Positions 12,215 to 24,089 of a stretch of 64,000 nt of DNA are shown piece by piece. The position numbers were made by a program, and so were the translations under genes. The stretch covers positions 1 to 64,000 of the forward strand of contig JAMKCH010019719.1 in the NCBI GenBank assembly GCA_023653785.1. Reading direction: 5' to 3'. Below the pieces are notes generated by a model. The model had not been told where the DNA came from. It was given only the letters and a program-made list of their open reading frames with translations, and ran no database searches. Within the stretch, counting starts at the first letter, position 1. Each line of letters starts with the position of its first letter. Source of the DNA: Ophioderma brevispina (taxonomy: Eukaryota; Echinodermata; Ophiuroidea; Amphilepidida; Ophiodermatidae).

Positions 12215-12680
12215 ACACAAGGAAGTTTTTGGGAGCTAGAAAGAATAATAAGAAAAATTGTCGACATCCTGGATGAACTGGCTACAAGACGACTTCACCA
12301 ACGACCAAGCTATGGATGAGACCTTGCACACCAGTTTTGAAAACTCTATTTTTAACCTGTGAAGATCAAACTTTTCCGTGACCTTCCAACAGTCCTTTTC
12401 GGGACATGCCTGAGATTGATATTACCATCGAAGGAGTTGCGAGAAAGGACTCGGCCGGATAGGAATGAAGGACGCCCCCCCCCCTCTATGTTTTTCATGA
12501 GAACGGATGAACTGGAAAATTTTGCATAATAAAGGCGACATGTCTCAAATAGTTTACCTTTTGCTGGTTTTCAAAAAATCCACTTTATACATAAATCCCC
12601 CCCAAAAAAAGTCGGTTTTATGAAAATTTTAATAAAGGCTTCAATGGTTAATTAAATTTTCACATATTTTGAAGCCTTGT
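12215..12680. repeat. left flank of element A, copy 1
   Basis: This stretch (words ACACAAGGAAG, GATCAAACTTTTCC, TTTTCGGGACATGCCTGAG) matches 17895-18314 and 35580-36017. Differences are mainly single-base gains, many in homopolymers (for example a long C run near 12475), as expected from uncorrected long reads. No gene is recognised. Confidence 0.8.
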
Positions 12681-12879
12681 CCACCCCAAGAACCACAATG
12701 GCGCGTTGGGCAAGGATTGCGCTATATTATTTAGAAGGAAACATATATAGGGCTAGAAAAAATAGCTAAAATAATCTAGGTGGAACTGGAAAAACTTGCA
12801 ATAGAATTTCTTTCACCACATTGCATTTCTATATAGTCCCCCGAAGCCATACTAAAAGTGCCGAAAATCCAACTGGTGG

Positions 12880-13300
12880 AAATATGAACTAAGTTGCATA
12901 ATCCAAATGGCCGCCAATCCTAATATTTTTTACAAGGATTTTGTTGTATTATCTTATCTAAACTAATATTTTTGGCACTCTAAAATGCCTACATTTGTTA
13001 TATTTATGAATATATTCATATTGTATTCTTATCATACACGATCATGCTTGCGAATGGTACTAATTTGCATAAATCCAAAATGGCCGCCATTCTAAGACTT
13101 TTACACTGTGTTATTATTGCTTATATTTTGGCCATCGAAATGATAAATTTATTAACATTCTGATTTATTATATTTTATTTGTCTTAAAGAGGCACCATAC
13201 ATGCATGGTGCATAAAAAACCTACTTGCATAAATCTAAAATGGGGCCAACTTTGGAGCAAACATGTCAAACTTTGAATCAATCTTATTGCACTTGACACT
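12880..13300. repeat. ~165-bp tandem repeats inside the left end of A1
   Basis: About 2.5 copies of a unit containing TTGCATAAATCCAAAATGG, GCCGCCAAT and TTTTTGGCACTC start near 12895, 13065 and 13228. Part of the array lies within the terminal inverted repeat of element A. Confidence 0.7.
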
Positions 13301-14070
13301 AAAACACATTTAGAATTTGCTGTCACTATCGCTATCATGGGTAGTAATTCCTACCGCATCCCACTCCGTCTTACACTCACAGACCCCCCCACACCAAACA
13401 TCCCTCAAATACATCCCCACCACCCCCTACCCACACACCCCTCTCTTCGGACATGCAAACTCTAATCTTTAATGAAATATTATTACGCCATGATAAATTG
13501 TCATAAATAACATGGACTATTGAAAATGTTAGCTTGGTCTTGTGGCGATCAAATACCAATCAACGTGTTCTCCAACTTCACTACAAAGCACATTATGCAA
13601 AAATGTTAAAAAATTGGGGAAAAAAAACTATGTGATTTACAGAGGAACCAGGTTTTCGATCAAAAAAAATTTGGATTCTCGATTAAAACACGTTGATTCT
13701 CACTGAAAACTTGGTTTTGGTTATCGTTTAAAAAAAAATTATTCAATCAATTAAACCAGGATTTTCAATGGAAAAAACTGGGTTTGCAGGAGCTAAGAAT
13801 GACAGAATGGTAATATTCTGCAGGCATTGCCAAGACCCACTAATAAGACCCCGTACACCCCGTACGCAATTCGTTGAATAAGAGGTGATGTGTATTGTTT
13901 ACATATACCAAGCCTTAATCATATTTCACGTAGGCACACTGGTTTCAATCTTTGTTAGTTTTTGCTAGTGTGGACGCAATTGTATCTTAATTAAGGGTAG
14001 GTGTGTACGCACGCTTATAACTAATTACGATTAACTAATCTTGTCGGAATACAGCAATTATTGAGTGGTT
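13301..14070. other. no gene seen; C-rich and TCGAT/TTAAA repeats
   Basis: A C-rich stretch (13380-13440) is followed by AT-rich DNA in which variants of GTTTTCGATCAAAAAA recur three or four times (13650-13780). The same order appears in A2 (19020-19460). Confidence 0.4.
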
Positions 14071-14074
14071 ACGG

Positions 14075-15060
14075 GGTCTAAGTCTCATTAATCATTCACA
14101 ATGACATCAAATCTTGCTGGGAATGTACAATGTGACTCCATATGGTGCGATTTGTATTCAGCAAGTTGCATGCCAAGGCAACAGTTGGTGCGCGTGAAGT
14201 GTCAAGATGAGGTCCTTATGACGCCAAGGTACTCTGGTGTTGGATCGTGTGTGACGTGTTTTCTCCATCTAAGTGATGTTATTCTCTTTTTGCGCATTGG
14301 TTTGAAAGTGAAAAACAGAGCCGACAGTCTCGGGTGTGCAGAGTTTCTAGTGCCATTGGTGGAAGAATTGATTACAGTGATGAGTACTATGCAAATACGC
14401 TTTCTAAGGTCTCAAAGTAAATCGTCTGAGTAGGAGAGTACTGCGAAGAAGTAGAATCCCTTACGGCATCTGAGACACATATTGAGAGACTGGGTGCCAG
14501 GACAGAAACCTTGTGGGACACCATCGGGAAGTTGGGCTTTATACTGCTAGCCCAGGATGGCCACCCCATACCCCAGGACAAAAGATTCGGGATGAGCAAT
14601 AATGAACTGACAAGCTTTACATCAGGGAAGATTTTGAGTAGGGTAGAGATTAGAGACCTAGATGCAGGATGTATATAGGCAGCAATTAGATCTATAAAGG
14701 CGATGCCCCAAACTTATACTTCTTCTGGAAGGCTTGATATCAATGACATGTCTTGCTATCTGATCAGTTGGTGATTTTCTCTTCGAAAGGCCAATTCGGG
14801 TGAGGCGGGGGGTAAGCTTATACACGGAGTAGCGCGAGAGGGTTTATCCTCTTGGCTCGTTTGTGTTTCTTGGGCCTTCAGGATTGCCAATTGACTATGA
14901 AGTATTCATCTAGAGGGAATTGCTGATGATCCCATAAAAGTAAAGAGAAAGAGATGGAGCCATCTGCCACAGCTTTTCAGGTGCCATATTTCTTCAAATC
15001 TGTATGGATGTTGTATTGCCTGGAGCTTTCCCATTCTTGAGAACTTTGCTGCCCTTGGGA
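14075..15060 (-). pseudogene. non-LTR retrotransposon reverse transcriptase fragment (A1, antisense)
   Basis: On the minus strand, pieces in different frames line up in the order expected for a LINE reverse transcriptase. They are a finger segment ending NGKAPGN (near 14990), an AFIDLIAAY block matching the catalytic motif A (F-x-D-x-x-A-A-Y, near 14690), GVPQG (near 14515), a YSDD catalytic motif C (near 14428) and a thumb region ending IWSH (near 14140). The C-terminal part after that is missing. Frames break repeatedly. Some breaks must be sequencing errors, since A2 and A1 break at different places. The same family is present on the plus strand at 57.4-60.8 kb. Assignment to a jockey/CR1-like group is inference; reverse transcriptase identity is firm. 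Confidence 0.75.
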
Positions 15061-15109
15061 ACTCTGTCCGTATAGACAGGTGCTACCCTGTGCCAGCGGT
15101 TATGACCAA

Positions 15110-15385
15110 TTACATTTCAGAACATTTTGTCTGGAAAGTCACTGCATTGTGGTTGATTTCTCTACGGCCTTCTATTAACGTTGAGGCAGGCCCCAGCGGG
15201 GGTTCAAACTTGCAACCCTGATTATTACAATCCAAGACTTGACCATTGCCATCACACGACCTGTCAAGGTTTTTGCCAGTTCCCTGGTGACAGTACTGAG
15301 ACGAGCAATTTGCAAGACCGTCCCTTTTAACTGGAACTACGACCGGTGAACTTGTTGACGTGTTCCAGGCCTTGCCAGCTTGAGT
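15110..15385 (-). repeat. SINE-like repeat with tRNA-like head (A1)
   Basis: On the minus strand, TGGCAATGGTCA (A-box-like, near 15247) is followed by AGTTTGAACCC (B-box-like, near 15203) and then a G/C-rich body. The A2 copy (20830-21060) keeps the B-box region and much of the body. No clear tail or target duplication was seen. Confidence 0.35.
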
Positions 15386-15879
15386 TGGGTAGTTGATATT
15401 GGTATCCCCCCCCTCCAATCTGGTCGTCCTCTTTTTGGCAAAGCAAATCCAGTAGCTAGTGCCGTTTTTTCTATCTCTCAGTATTGGCATTTGGTATTAC
15501 ACATCAATTTATATCTCCCCACATTCCTTGTCTCAACATTGGGTAGAGGGCTTATCCTCTTGGAATGGCATGTTTAGCTGCTTGTGAGCAAGCATAGAGG
15601 AGAAGTCAGAATATGCGTTGTTGATGGCAGGGCCGTGCGCTAGACAGTTTTGCAGGGGGGGTGTCAACTTAAAAATTCTTGCTGCAGTTAAGAATCAATT
15701 TAAAGCGTAGTGAGCGTTAGTCTTTGTCAAAGACTCGTTTTAAACCTATGCAACTAGCGACTAGCGGTGCCCACTTTCCTAAGTATAGATGCCCTGAGAC
15801 ATTTTCTTGTTGATCTTCGAACCAATCTGCACACCACAAGTGCCTACACAAAGCGCAAAAGTGTGTAAAAGTCTTAAAC

Positions 15880-16450
15880 GGATGGGGTCCACCGGCCGGT
15901 TTGAGCCTGCCGGAGCCCCCGGTAGCCTGGATTTGGGCTTTCATAACCTTCAAGATGGCCACTTTTTGAGGGGTAAATAGTATTCAATTCAAGAAAGAAT
16001 GGTTTTCCAAAATTGCTCACTGAGACTGGCAATGCCCAAAGGGAGTATCACATATCGAGCGTTAATGTCTTTAATGAGTGGGATATGTAGGCGCATAATC
16101 CCTGCCGGCGGTCCAGGGGGCGAAGCCCCCGGAAGGCTCCTCGCATTGAGCTTTCAGAACCTTCACGATGCACCATTATTTTGAGTTGTAATTAATTCAA
16201 TTCAAGAAAAGACAAGTTTCTAACTTTGCTCACTGAGACGGGCAGTATACGTGTCACTGCTGAAGGCTCACACTACATATACGAGCGCCAAATGTTGTTT
16301 TAAAACGGGTGGGGTGCAAGATCAGAGTCCCTGCCGGGGTCCAGGGTCTGAGCCCCAGATCTCTTGGTTTTGTATTAAAGGGTATTTTTGAAGTTAAGTA
16401 TGGTAATTAATTCAAAAGAATGGCACTTAACAACCCACCGTACGGCCAGA
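15880..16450. repeat. ~230-bp minisatellite, ~2.5 copies (A1)
   Basis: Units contain GCCGGGGTCCAGGG, GAGCCCC, TTCAGAACCTTCAAGATGG, AATTCAAGAAAGA and GCTCACTGAGACTGGCA. Copies start near 15885, 16100 and 16330. The A2 counterpart is at 24095-24680. Confidence 0.65.
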
Positions 16451-16771
16451 AGACCTTTAAGTTTATGCATGATCTGGGAGTTAGTGAGCGAATCCATGTC
16501 ATTTTTTCTGCCCCCTTCAGCTTCCCGACCGAACCCCATGGTAACAAACTATAGGGAGTGACCCATGGCCTCCCCTCGCGGTTGCCCATGCCCTGGCCAA
16601 CTTTATTTACACCCTTTTTATCACAAGTACTGATTTGGCACATTCACAATCATGATACCTTGGAATGCACTTGAAACAAAAACTAGTTGGCTTGAGGGAA
16701 GCATTTCAATATTTTGATAATTTTGGATTTAATGCTAAGTCTGGAGTGCAATCTTATGCGTTCCGATGCGG

Positions 16772-16897
16772 TTCTCTTTTGTTTTCTTTCTTTCTTCCCC
16801 TTCTTTTCTCTTTCTTTCTACTCTCCCTTCTCTCCTCTTTTCTCTCTCTCTTCCTTCTTCTTTTTCTCTCTCTTTTTTCCTCTTTCTTTCTGCTCTT
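16772..16897. repeat. CTTT/CTCT pyrimidine tract (A1)
   Basis: About 125 bases of near-pure pyrimidine lie just inside the right end of the nested TIR element. The A2 counterpart is 25013-25150, and the two differ by length and unit order. Confidence 0.9.
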
Positions 16898-17265
16898 TTG
16901 AGGATCGCTGGGGTGTTCCACCCCCACACCCCCTCCATGGCGACGGGCCTGGTTGTGTTAGGAAGACTGAGAGTCGGGTCTCGCAGCTTGGATGAGAGTT
17001 TGCACTACTGAGTTGTTTTGCAACTTGCCACTTGGTTCATGGCTTTTCCTGAACGTTCGAGATCTCTGGTTTGTAGAGCTGGAATTGTGTCTTGATGTCA
17101 CTGATAACCCAGATAGGACAGTGGCCTGATTCTGGGGAATCTAGGGAGATCTTTTCTGGAGCAGCGGGATCAGATTTCAAGGGTGACTTTGACAGGCGGG
17201 AAGGTAAATGCCCAATGATGCTCGACTAAAAGTAGGTAACAACCTTACGATCAAACAGCAGTTGG

Positions 17266-17894
17266 ACGGTACCCGATTCACCTTGTTGCAATTTTAATTT
17301 TCATCCACATCAACATCCCCTCAGTCAATGCCAATACCTTCAGACAAGTACTAAAGGTGACACGATTGGTTGAATTGAATCTACATTAAAAACTGTAGAA
17401 TTGATAGCCACTTTGGTTTTTAGGCGGAGCGGTAAGTATTACCCACGGTGTAGTCTGTCACAGACTGCAAAAGATATTAATCTAAATTGGTACTGCGTGA
17501 GAAACTAAACATTATCGCTCGCCCCATACGGGAATGTGGTTTAACTGGAAAATAACCTCAAATATCTCCAAAAAATGAAGGGTTCTATGGATATTTTTGC
17601 ATCAGAGGTCAGAAAGAAAAGAATTTTCTTCTACTACGAGGCATCACCTCAAATGAGTTGAACTATAGAACCTTTTAAGACGACTGAACATTTCTATCGG
17701 TAGTTTTTAAACGCAATCTCTGTGGGCTCTGATGAGCACAAAACATTTTCCCACGGTGCTACGTACGAGGCTAGATGAATTAAATATGCACACTCGTACT
17801 TCCGCACCGCAGGCGGTATTGTTTTATACAAGTAAGGAATAACATGTGAAGTATAAGACACTTATTAAATGTAAGAGTTTAACAAATTATGTAC
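17266..17894. other. 630-bp spacer between A1 and A2, unrecognised
   Basis: This stretch has no counterpart elsewhere in the window. It joins the truncated right side of A1 to the left flank of A2. No gene is seen. It is a natural place to look for an assembly join. Confidence 0.5.
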
Positions 17895-18314
17895 TGCACC
17901 AGAGCACTATAGGAGAAGAAATAACAGCAAAATACTGGAGACGGGAACACGACGATCACCACGACCAAGCGATGGAGAGACCTTTGCAAACCATTTTGAC
18001 TCTATTTTACTGTAGATCAAACTTTTCCTACCTTCCAACATGCCCTTTTCGGGACAATGCCTGAGATTGAGATTACATCTAGGAGTTGAGAAAGGGACAT
18101 TCGCGCGGATAGGAAGAAGGACGTCCCTCATAGTTGCATGAGAACGGATGAACTTGAAAAGTTGCATCCGTAAGCGACATGCTCAAAGTTACCTTTTGCT
18201 TGGTTTTCAAAAATCCCCTTTACATAAATTCCCCAAAAGTCGGTTTTATGTTAAATTATAATACCGCTGCCTTCAATGGGTAATTAAATTTTCCATATTT
18301 GGCAGTCCTTCCAT
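17895..18314. repeat. left flank of element A, copy 2
   Basis: Matches 12215-12680 and 35580-36017 (shared words GATCAAACTTTTCC, GAGAACGGATGAACTTGAAAA, AAAAGTCGGTTTTATG). Homology starts only near 17900, so the first bases of the flank are lost. Confidence 0.8.
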
Positions 18315-18519
18315 CCACCCCAAGAGCCACAATGCCGCGTTGCACGGATGTGCGCCTATAGTTATTTTAGAAAATATATAGGCTGAAGAAAAATAGCTTA
18401 ATTCTGTGAAGCGGGAAAAACTTGCAATAGAATTTCGTTTTTGTTTGCACCACAGTTGCATTCTCTATAGTCCCCAGACTGCCATACTAAAGTAAAGTCC
18501 AGAAAAATCCAACTGGTTG

Positions 18520-18925
18520 CAATATGACATAATTTTGCATAAATCCAGAAATGCGCCAATCCAAATTTTTACAAGGATTTTGTTTGTATTAACTTATCTA
18601 AAATCTCTTTTGTGGGGGGGCACCTAAAATATCCTACATTTTGTTTATATTTATGAATATATTATATTGTATGTCTTCTCAGACACTATCATGGTGCTTG
18701 GCAGAAGTATACTTAATTTCATAAATCCAAATGCCGCCAATTCTAGAGACTTTTACACGGTGTTTATTGCTTATATTTTTGGCATCTGAAAATGCCTAAT
18801 TGTATATACATTAATGACTTTATTATCTTGTATTTGGTCTTAAATAGGCCCCATACTGCCGTACACGAAACCTACTTTGCATAAATCTAAAATGCTGCCA
18901 ATTTTTGAGCAAAATGTCTAACTTT
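18520..18925. repeat. ~165-bp tandem repeats inside the left end of A2
   Basis: Counterpart of 12880-13300: units with TTGCATAAATCC, GCCAAT, and TTTATGAATATATTATATTG. Units start near 18533, 18715 and 18878. The copies have lost bases inside GGCCGCC words relative to A1, a pattern typical of read errors. Confidence 0.7.
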
Positions 18926-18929
18926 GAAT

Positions 18930-19770
18930 CACCTTCTAATTATTGCCCTTGACCTAAAACACATTAGATTTGCTTTTCATCACATCGTATCACTGGTTAA
19001 TTTAATTCCTACAGCCTCCCCCACCTCCGCTTACACTCCACACAACCCCCACACACTACAACACCCCTCAAATACATCCCACACCCCCTACCCCCAACCC
19101 CATTAATCATCGGACATGCAAACTCCTAATCTATAATTGCATTACTTATTACCAACCGCCATGATAAAATTTTGTCAATAATATAACAGGACTATGGGAA
19201 ATGTTATCCTGGTCCCTTGGGCATCAATACCAAATCAAGTTGTTCTCCCACTTCACTCATCCATTTCATGCAAAAATGTAAAAAATTGGGGAAAAAATAT
19301 TTTACTTTTACCGAGAACAAACATCCATGTTTTCGATCAAAAAATTTGGATTCGCGATTAAAAACGTTTGATCTCACGAAAACTTGGTTTAGGTCGTTTA
19401 AAAAAAAATTATCAATCAAATAAAAACCAGGATTTCAATTGAAAAATTGTTTGCCAGGAGTTAAGCAATACAGATTGGAATATATTCTGCAGGCATTGCC
19501 AAGAAGGCAACCACTAATAAGAACCCCGTACACCCCGGACCACCTTCGTTGAATTAAGAGTGATGTTATTGGTTCATATACCAAGCTTATTCCATATTTC
19601 CCAGTAGCACACTTGTTTCCATCTTTTTTAGTTTTCGGCTAGTGTGGACCAATTGTATCGTTATTAAAGTGTATGATGTACGACGCACGCTTTAATTAAC
19701 TAATTAGAGATTACCTAATCTTCGTCGGAATCAGCAATGTGTGGCAGTGTGTACGGGTTCTAGTCTATTA
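18930..19770. other. no gene seen; counterpart of 13.3-14.07 kb
   Basis: C-rich stretch (19015-19105) then AT-rich DNA with TTTTCGATCAAAAAA variants, collinear with A1. Confidence 0.4.
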
Positions 19771-19774
19771 CACC

Positions 19775-20760
19775 AAATCATTCACAGATGACATCAATCT
19801 TGTGTGAAGGTACAATGTGGCTCCATCTAGGTGCGATTTTCAGCAGTTAAGCATGCCCAGCCAACAGTTAGTGCGCGGGAAGTGTCACAAATATCGGTCC
19901 TTAGACGCCAAGGTACTGTGGGTGTGTCGTGTGACATTTTTCCTCATCTAAAGTGTGTGTATTGGTCTCTTTTAGCGCAGTGGGTTGCAAAGTGGAAAAC
20001 AGATCCGACAGTTGTGTTTGCATAGTTTCTAGTGTCATTGTGAAAGAATTGACTTAACAGGATTAGTAAATAGGCAATCCTGCTTCTAATCTCACAGGTA
20101 CCATATCGTCTGCGTAGGAGTACTGCGAAGAAACTCCTTTCGGCACTCTGAACAAGATATTGAGAGACGGGTCCCTGGACAGAGACCTTGTGGGACACAT
20201 TGTCCGAAGTTTGGCTTTCTACTGCATAGCCCTTGGATGCGCCCCACACCCAGGCCAAAGATTCTGGGATGAGCATGATGAACTTGACAAGCGTGACATC
20301 AGGGAATATTTTGAGTAGCTTAGATAGAGACTATGCCAACTGTATCATAGGCAGCAATTAGTCTATAAGGCTGCCCCAAAATTAACTTCTGCTGGAAGGC
20401 TGTCTCGATATCATTGGTAAGTCTTGCTATCTGATCATTTGTTTGATTTTCCTCTTCAAAGCCAATTTTGGTGAGGGGTAGCTTATACACGTGAGTACAG
20501 CGAATGGGTTTCTAACTCTTCTGCTCGTTTTTGCCTGGTTTCCTTCTGGGGCTTCAGATTGCAATGACCTATGAGTCTTCCATCTAGCAGAAATTTCTGA
20601 TGATCCCCATATAAGTAAAGAGTAATAGCTGGAGGCCATCGCACAGCCTTCAGGTTGCCATATTCCTTTCAATTGTATGTATGTTTGGGTCAATTGCCTG
20701 GACTTGTCCCATCTTGGAGAACTTTGCTGCCCTTGGGAAACTCTGCAGTATAGACACAGG
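19775..20760 (-). pseudogene. non-LTR retrotransposon reverse transcriptase fragment (A2, antisense)
   Basis: Second copy of the fragment at 14075-15060. On the minus strand the visible pieces are DQIARLTNDIETAFQQKL (near 20430), a frame-broken L-I-x-L-x-A-A-Y-D motif A (near 20365), SLSKLLKIFPDVTLVKFIML (near 20300) and a clean catalytic YADD (near 20112), which A1 shows as YSDD. Thumb-region words matching A1 follow to about 19800. A1 and A2 together let the ancestral frame be followed, but each alone is shattered by single-base indels. Confidence 0.75.
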
Positions 20761-20829
20761 CGAGCAACACTGTGCCATAGCTTGGTATGACCATTACATT
20801 TAGAAACATTTTATTTCTGGAAAGTCACG

Positions 20830-21060
20830 TCATTGTGGTTGATTTACTCTAGGGACTTCTATTAAAGTGGAGGGGCAATGGGCCCACGGGGTTTCAAACT
20901 CCCCTGATCTTACAAGTCCAACAAGACTTGTGACCATTTCATCACACGGGACCTGTGGTTTTGTTGCCACTTTTCCATTGTGGTGACAAGTACTGAGACG
21001 ATGCCAATTTGAGAGACAGGACACTGTTTAACTGGACGCTACGACCGTTTGACTTGTTGC
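20830..21060 (-). repeat. SINE-like repeat with tRNA-like head (A2)
   Basis: Counterpart of 15110-15385. On the minus strand, AATGGTCACAAGTCTTG then GGGGAGTTTGAAACCCCG mark the A- and B-box region. The body continues GGGCCCATTGCCCCTCC. Confidence is low because neither copy has a full canonical head. Confidence 0.35.
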
Positions 21061-21437
21061 ACGGTGTTCCATGCCTTGCAGCTTGAGTGGTAAATTTGAT
21101 ATTGATATCCCCCCCTCCAATCTGTACGTGCTCTTTTGGCAAAGCAAATCCAGTAGCTAGTGGCCTTGTTTCTATTCTCTCAGTATTGCAGTCGTGTATA
21201 CCATCAATTTTATCTCGTCACATCCCTTGTCTCAACAGTGGGGGTAGGGATTCTGCCTCTTATGAGATGTTTAATCCTTGGGTTGAAGCAAGCATAGAGG
21301 AGAAGTCAGAATATGCGTTTTTGATTTGAGGCCGTCGCTAGACATTTTGTCAGGGGGGTGTCAACTTAACAAATATTGCTGCAGTAAGAATCATTTGAAG
21401 CGTAGTGAGCGTTAGTCTGTGTCAAGACTCGGTTGTT

Positions 21438-21505
21438 TAAAAATACAAAACAAAAATTCAAAAAAAAACACAAAAAAATATAAAAATTGAAAAAAAAAAA
21501 AAAAA

Positions 21506-21545
<40 letters not shown>

Positions 21546-22062
21546 AAAAAAAAAAAACATAAAAAAAAAAAAAAAATAGATATTCAAAGATTAAGAAAAA
21601 AAAACAAAATAATTAAAAAAAAAAAAAAAAAAAAATAAAAAGTTTTTTTTTAAAAAAAAAAAAAACAAACAACAAAACCAAAACATAAAAAAAAAAAAAA
21701 AAAAACAACCCGCCCCCCCCACCCACCACCCCCCGCGACCCCCTCCCAGCCCCCCCCCTCCGCTCACCCCCACCCCCCCCTCCCCACCCCCCCCCCCCCC
21801 CCGTTTTTACTTCCCTCCCCCTCCGGCCCGCCCCCCCCGCCCCGCTCTCCCCACCCCCCCCCCTTCCCCCCCCCCCCACCCCCCCCCCCCCCATATTTTT
21901 TACCCCCCCCCCCCCCCCCTTCCCCCCCACGCCCCCCCCCCCCCCTTCCCGCCCCCCCCCCTCCCACCCCCCCCACCCCCCACCCCCCCACCCCCCCACC
22001 CCCCCCCCCCCCCACCCTTCCCCACCCCCCCCCCCCTTCCCCCCCCCCCCCCCCCCCCTCCC

Positions 22063-22097
<35 letters not shown>

Positions 22098-22120
22098 ACC
22101 TCCCCCGCCCCCGTCCCACT

Positions 22121-22151
<31 letters not shown>

Positions 22152-22223
22152 CCCCCCCCCACCCCCCCCCCCCCCCCCCCCCCCCACCCCCTTCACCCAC
22201 CCACCCTTTCTTACTTCCCCCCC

Positions 22224-22257
<34 letters not shown>

Positions 22258-23259
22258 ACCCCCACCGCCCCCCCCTTCCCCCCCCCCCCCCCTTCCCCCA
22301 CACACCCCACCACCTCCCCCACCCCCCCCCCCCCTTAATTTTTTTACCCCCCCCCCCCCCACCCACCCCTCACCCCCCCCGATCCCCCCCACCCCCCCCC
22401 CCCACCCGCCCCCCCCCACCCCCCCCCCCTCCCATTCCCCCTCCCCACCCCCACCCCCCCCGGCCCCCCCCCCCCCCGGGCCCCCCATCCTACTTTATGC
22501 CCCCCCGCACCGGCCGGTCCGCGCCCCTTCCTTTCCCCCCCCTGCCCACCAACACCACCACCCCCACCCCCCCCAACCAGCCCCCCCCCACACCCTAATT
22601 TCCTCGGGCACCCCGGTCTTCACCACCCCCCCCCCCCCCACCCCCCGCACCCCCCACACGTGTTCCGCCCCCCCCGCCCCACCACCCCCCCCGCCCCCCA
22701 AACCACCCCACGTACCCCCCCCCCCCACCCCCCAAGGCCCCCAACCCCCCCCCCCCCCATATTTATTTTTTTCCATTTCCCCCCGCCCCCCTCCCCCCCC
22801 CCCCCCCCCCCATTCCCCCCCCCACCCCCCACCACCCCCCTTCCTTCACCCCCCCCCCCCCCTCCCCCCCCCCCCCCCTTCCCTCCCCCCCCCCCTCCCT
22901 TTGCCCCTCCCCCCCCCTCCCCCCCCCCGATCCCCCCCACCTCCCCCACCCCCCCCCCCCCTTCCATTTTTTTATTTCCCCCCACCCCCCCCCCTATTCC
23001 CCTTTTTCCCCCCCCCCCCCCCCCACCACGACCTCCCCGCCCCACCCCCCCCCCACCACCTTCCCCCCTCCCCCCCACCCCCCTTCTCCCCACCTTCCCG
23101 CCCCCCCCTTCTTCCCCCCCCCCCCCCCCGCCCCCCCCGTCTTCGCATCCCCCCCCCCCACCCCCCTCATCCCCCCCCTTCCCTCTCCCCCCCCCCCCTT
23201 CCCCCCCCCCCCCCCCCCCCCCTCCCCCCCCCCCCCCCCCCTATCCCCCCCCCCCCTCC

Positions 23260-23295
<36 letters not shown>

Positions 23296-23369
23296 TTCCC
23301 CCCCCCCCCCCCCCCCCACCCCCCCCCCCCTTCAACCCCCCCCCCCCCCCCCACCTTTCTCCCCCCCCG

Positions 23370-23407
<38 letters not shown>

Positions 23408-23445
23408 CCACCCCCCCCCCCACCCCCCCCCCCCTTCCCCCCCGC

Positions 23446-23482
<37 letters not shown>

Positions 23483-23622
23483 ACCTTCTTTTCCCCCCCC
23501 CTTCCCCCCCCCCCCCCCCCTCCCCCACCCCCCCCTCCCCCCCACCCCCCCCCCCACCCCCCCTTCCCCCCCCCTTCCCCTCCCCCCCACCCCCCCCCCA
23601 CCGCCACCACCCCCCCCCCCCG

Positions 23623-23654
<32 letters not shown>

Positions 23655-23908
23655 ATTTCCCCCCCCCCCACCCACCCCCTCGCCCCCCCCCCCCCCCCCC
23701 CCCCCCTCCCCCCCCCCCCCCACCCCCCCCCCCTTTCCCCGTCCCCCCCCCCCCCCGTTATCCCACCCCCCTCAACCCCATTCCCCCCCCCCCCCCCCCA
23801 CCTATCCACCCCCCCCCGCCCCCCCCCTCCCCCACCCACCCCCCTTTCCCCCCCCCCCCCGCCCACCCCCCCCCCCCCCCACCCACCCCCTTCCCCCACC
23901 CACCTTCC

Positions 23909-23939
<31 letters not shown>

Positions 23940-23951
23940 AAAAAAAAAAAA
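21438..23951. other. A-rich then C-rich degenerate tract, probable sequencing artefact
   Basis: About 275 bases of A runs with scattered T and C are followed by about 2.2 kb of C runs with scattered A, T and G, then a short A run. A1 has the same unique bases on both sides (CGTTTTAAACC at about 15732) with nothing between, so the tract is a clean 2.5-kb insertion. It has no repeat unit, no target duplication and near-homopolymer composition. Long proline- or glycine-rich frames on either strand follow from the composition and are not genes. Confidence 0.8.
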
Positions 23952-24089
23952 TGAAGGGAAACCAAGGCAACGAGCGGGGCCCACGGGCCGAAGTATAGAT
24001 GACCCCAAGACATTTTCTTGTTGATCGTCCGAACCAATCTGCACACCACAAGTGCCGTGACACAGAGGCAAATGGAAAAGGGCGGAAAC

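Larger units (their letters stand above)
15628..16951. mobile_element. nested TIR element with internal minisatellite (A1)
   Basis: The left end CAGGGCCGTGCGCTAGAC and the right end, whose complement reads CAGGCCCGTCGCCATGG, are imperfect inverted repeats. Each is followed by a G run and a GTGTC/GTGGC word. The same pair bounds 21328-25206 in A2. No transposase is present. The end sequence is of the CAGGGCCG type seen in several cut-and-paste superfamilies. No target duplication was resolved, so I do not assign one. Confidence 0.5.
12681..17265. mobile_element. large inverted-end element A1 (right end missing)
   Basis: It begins CCACCCCAAGAACCACAATG. The first ~350 bases are complementary to 25520-25853, which forms the right end of copy A2, so A is a composite element with long terminal inverted repeats. 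A1 matches A2 through the following 4.5 kb but stops near 17265, before the right end. Nested inside are a tandem array, an antisense reverse transcriptase fragment, a SINE-like repeat and a smaller TIR element. No transposase for A itself was recognised, so the superfamily is unknown. Confidence 0.6.

Noticed and set aside
16735..17011. Phenylalanine/serine/leucine-rich frames resembling membrane proteins
   Set aside because: They are readings of the CTTT/CTCT pyrimidine tract; the same applies to 24973-25275.
21366..21773. Phenylalanine-rich minus-strand frames
   Set aside because: They come from A/T homopolymers at the edge of the artefact tract.
21613..24049. Long glycine-rich (minus) and proline-rich (plus) open frames of up to 454 codons
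   Set aside because: They lie in a near-homopolymer C tract that the sister copy A1 lacks. Any frame through C or G runs stays open.
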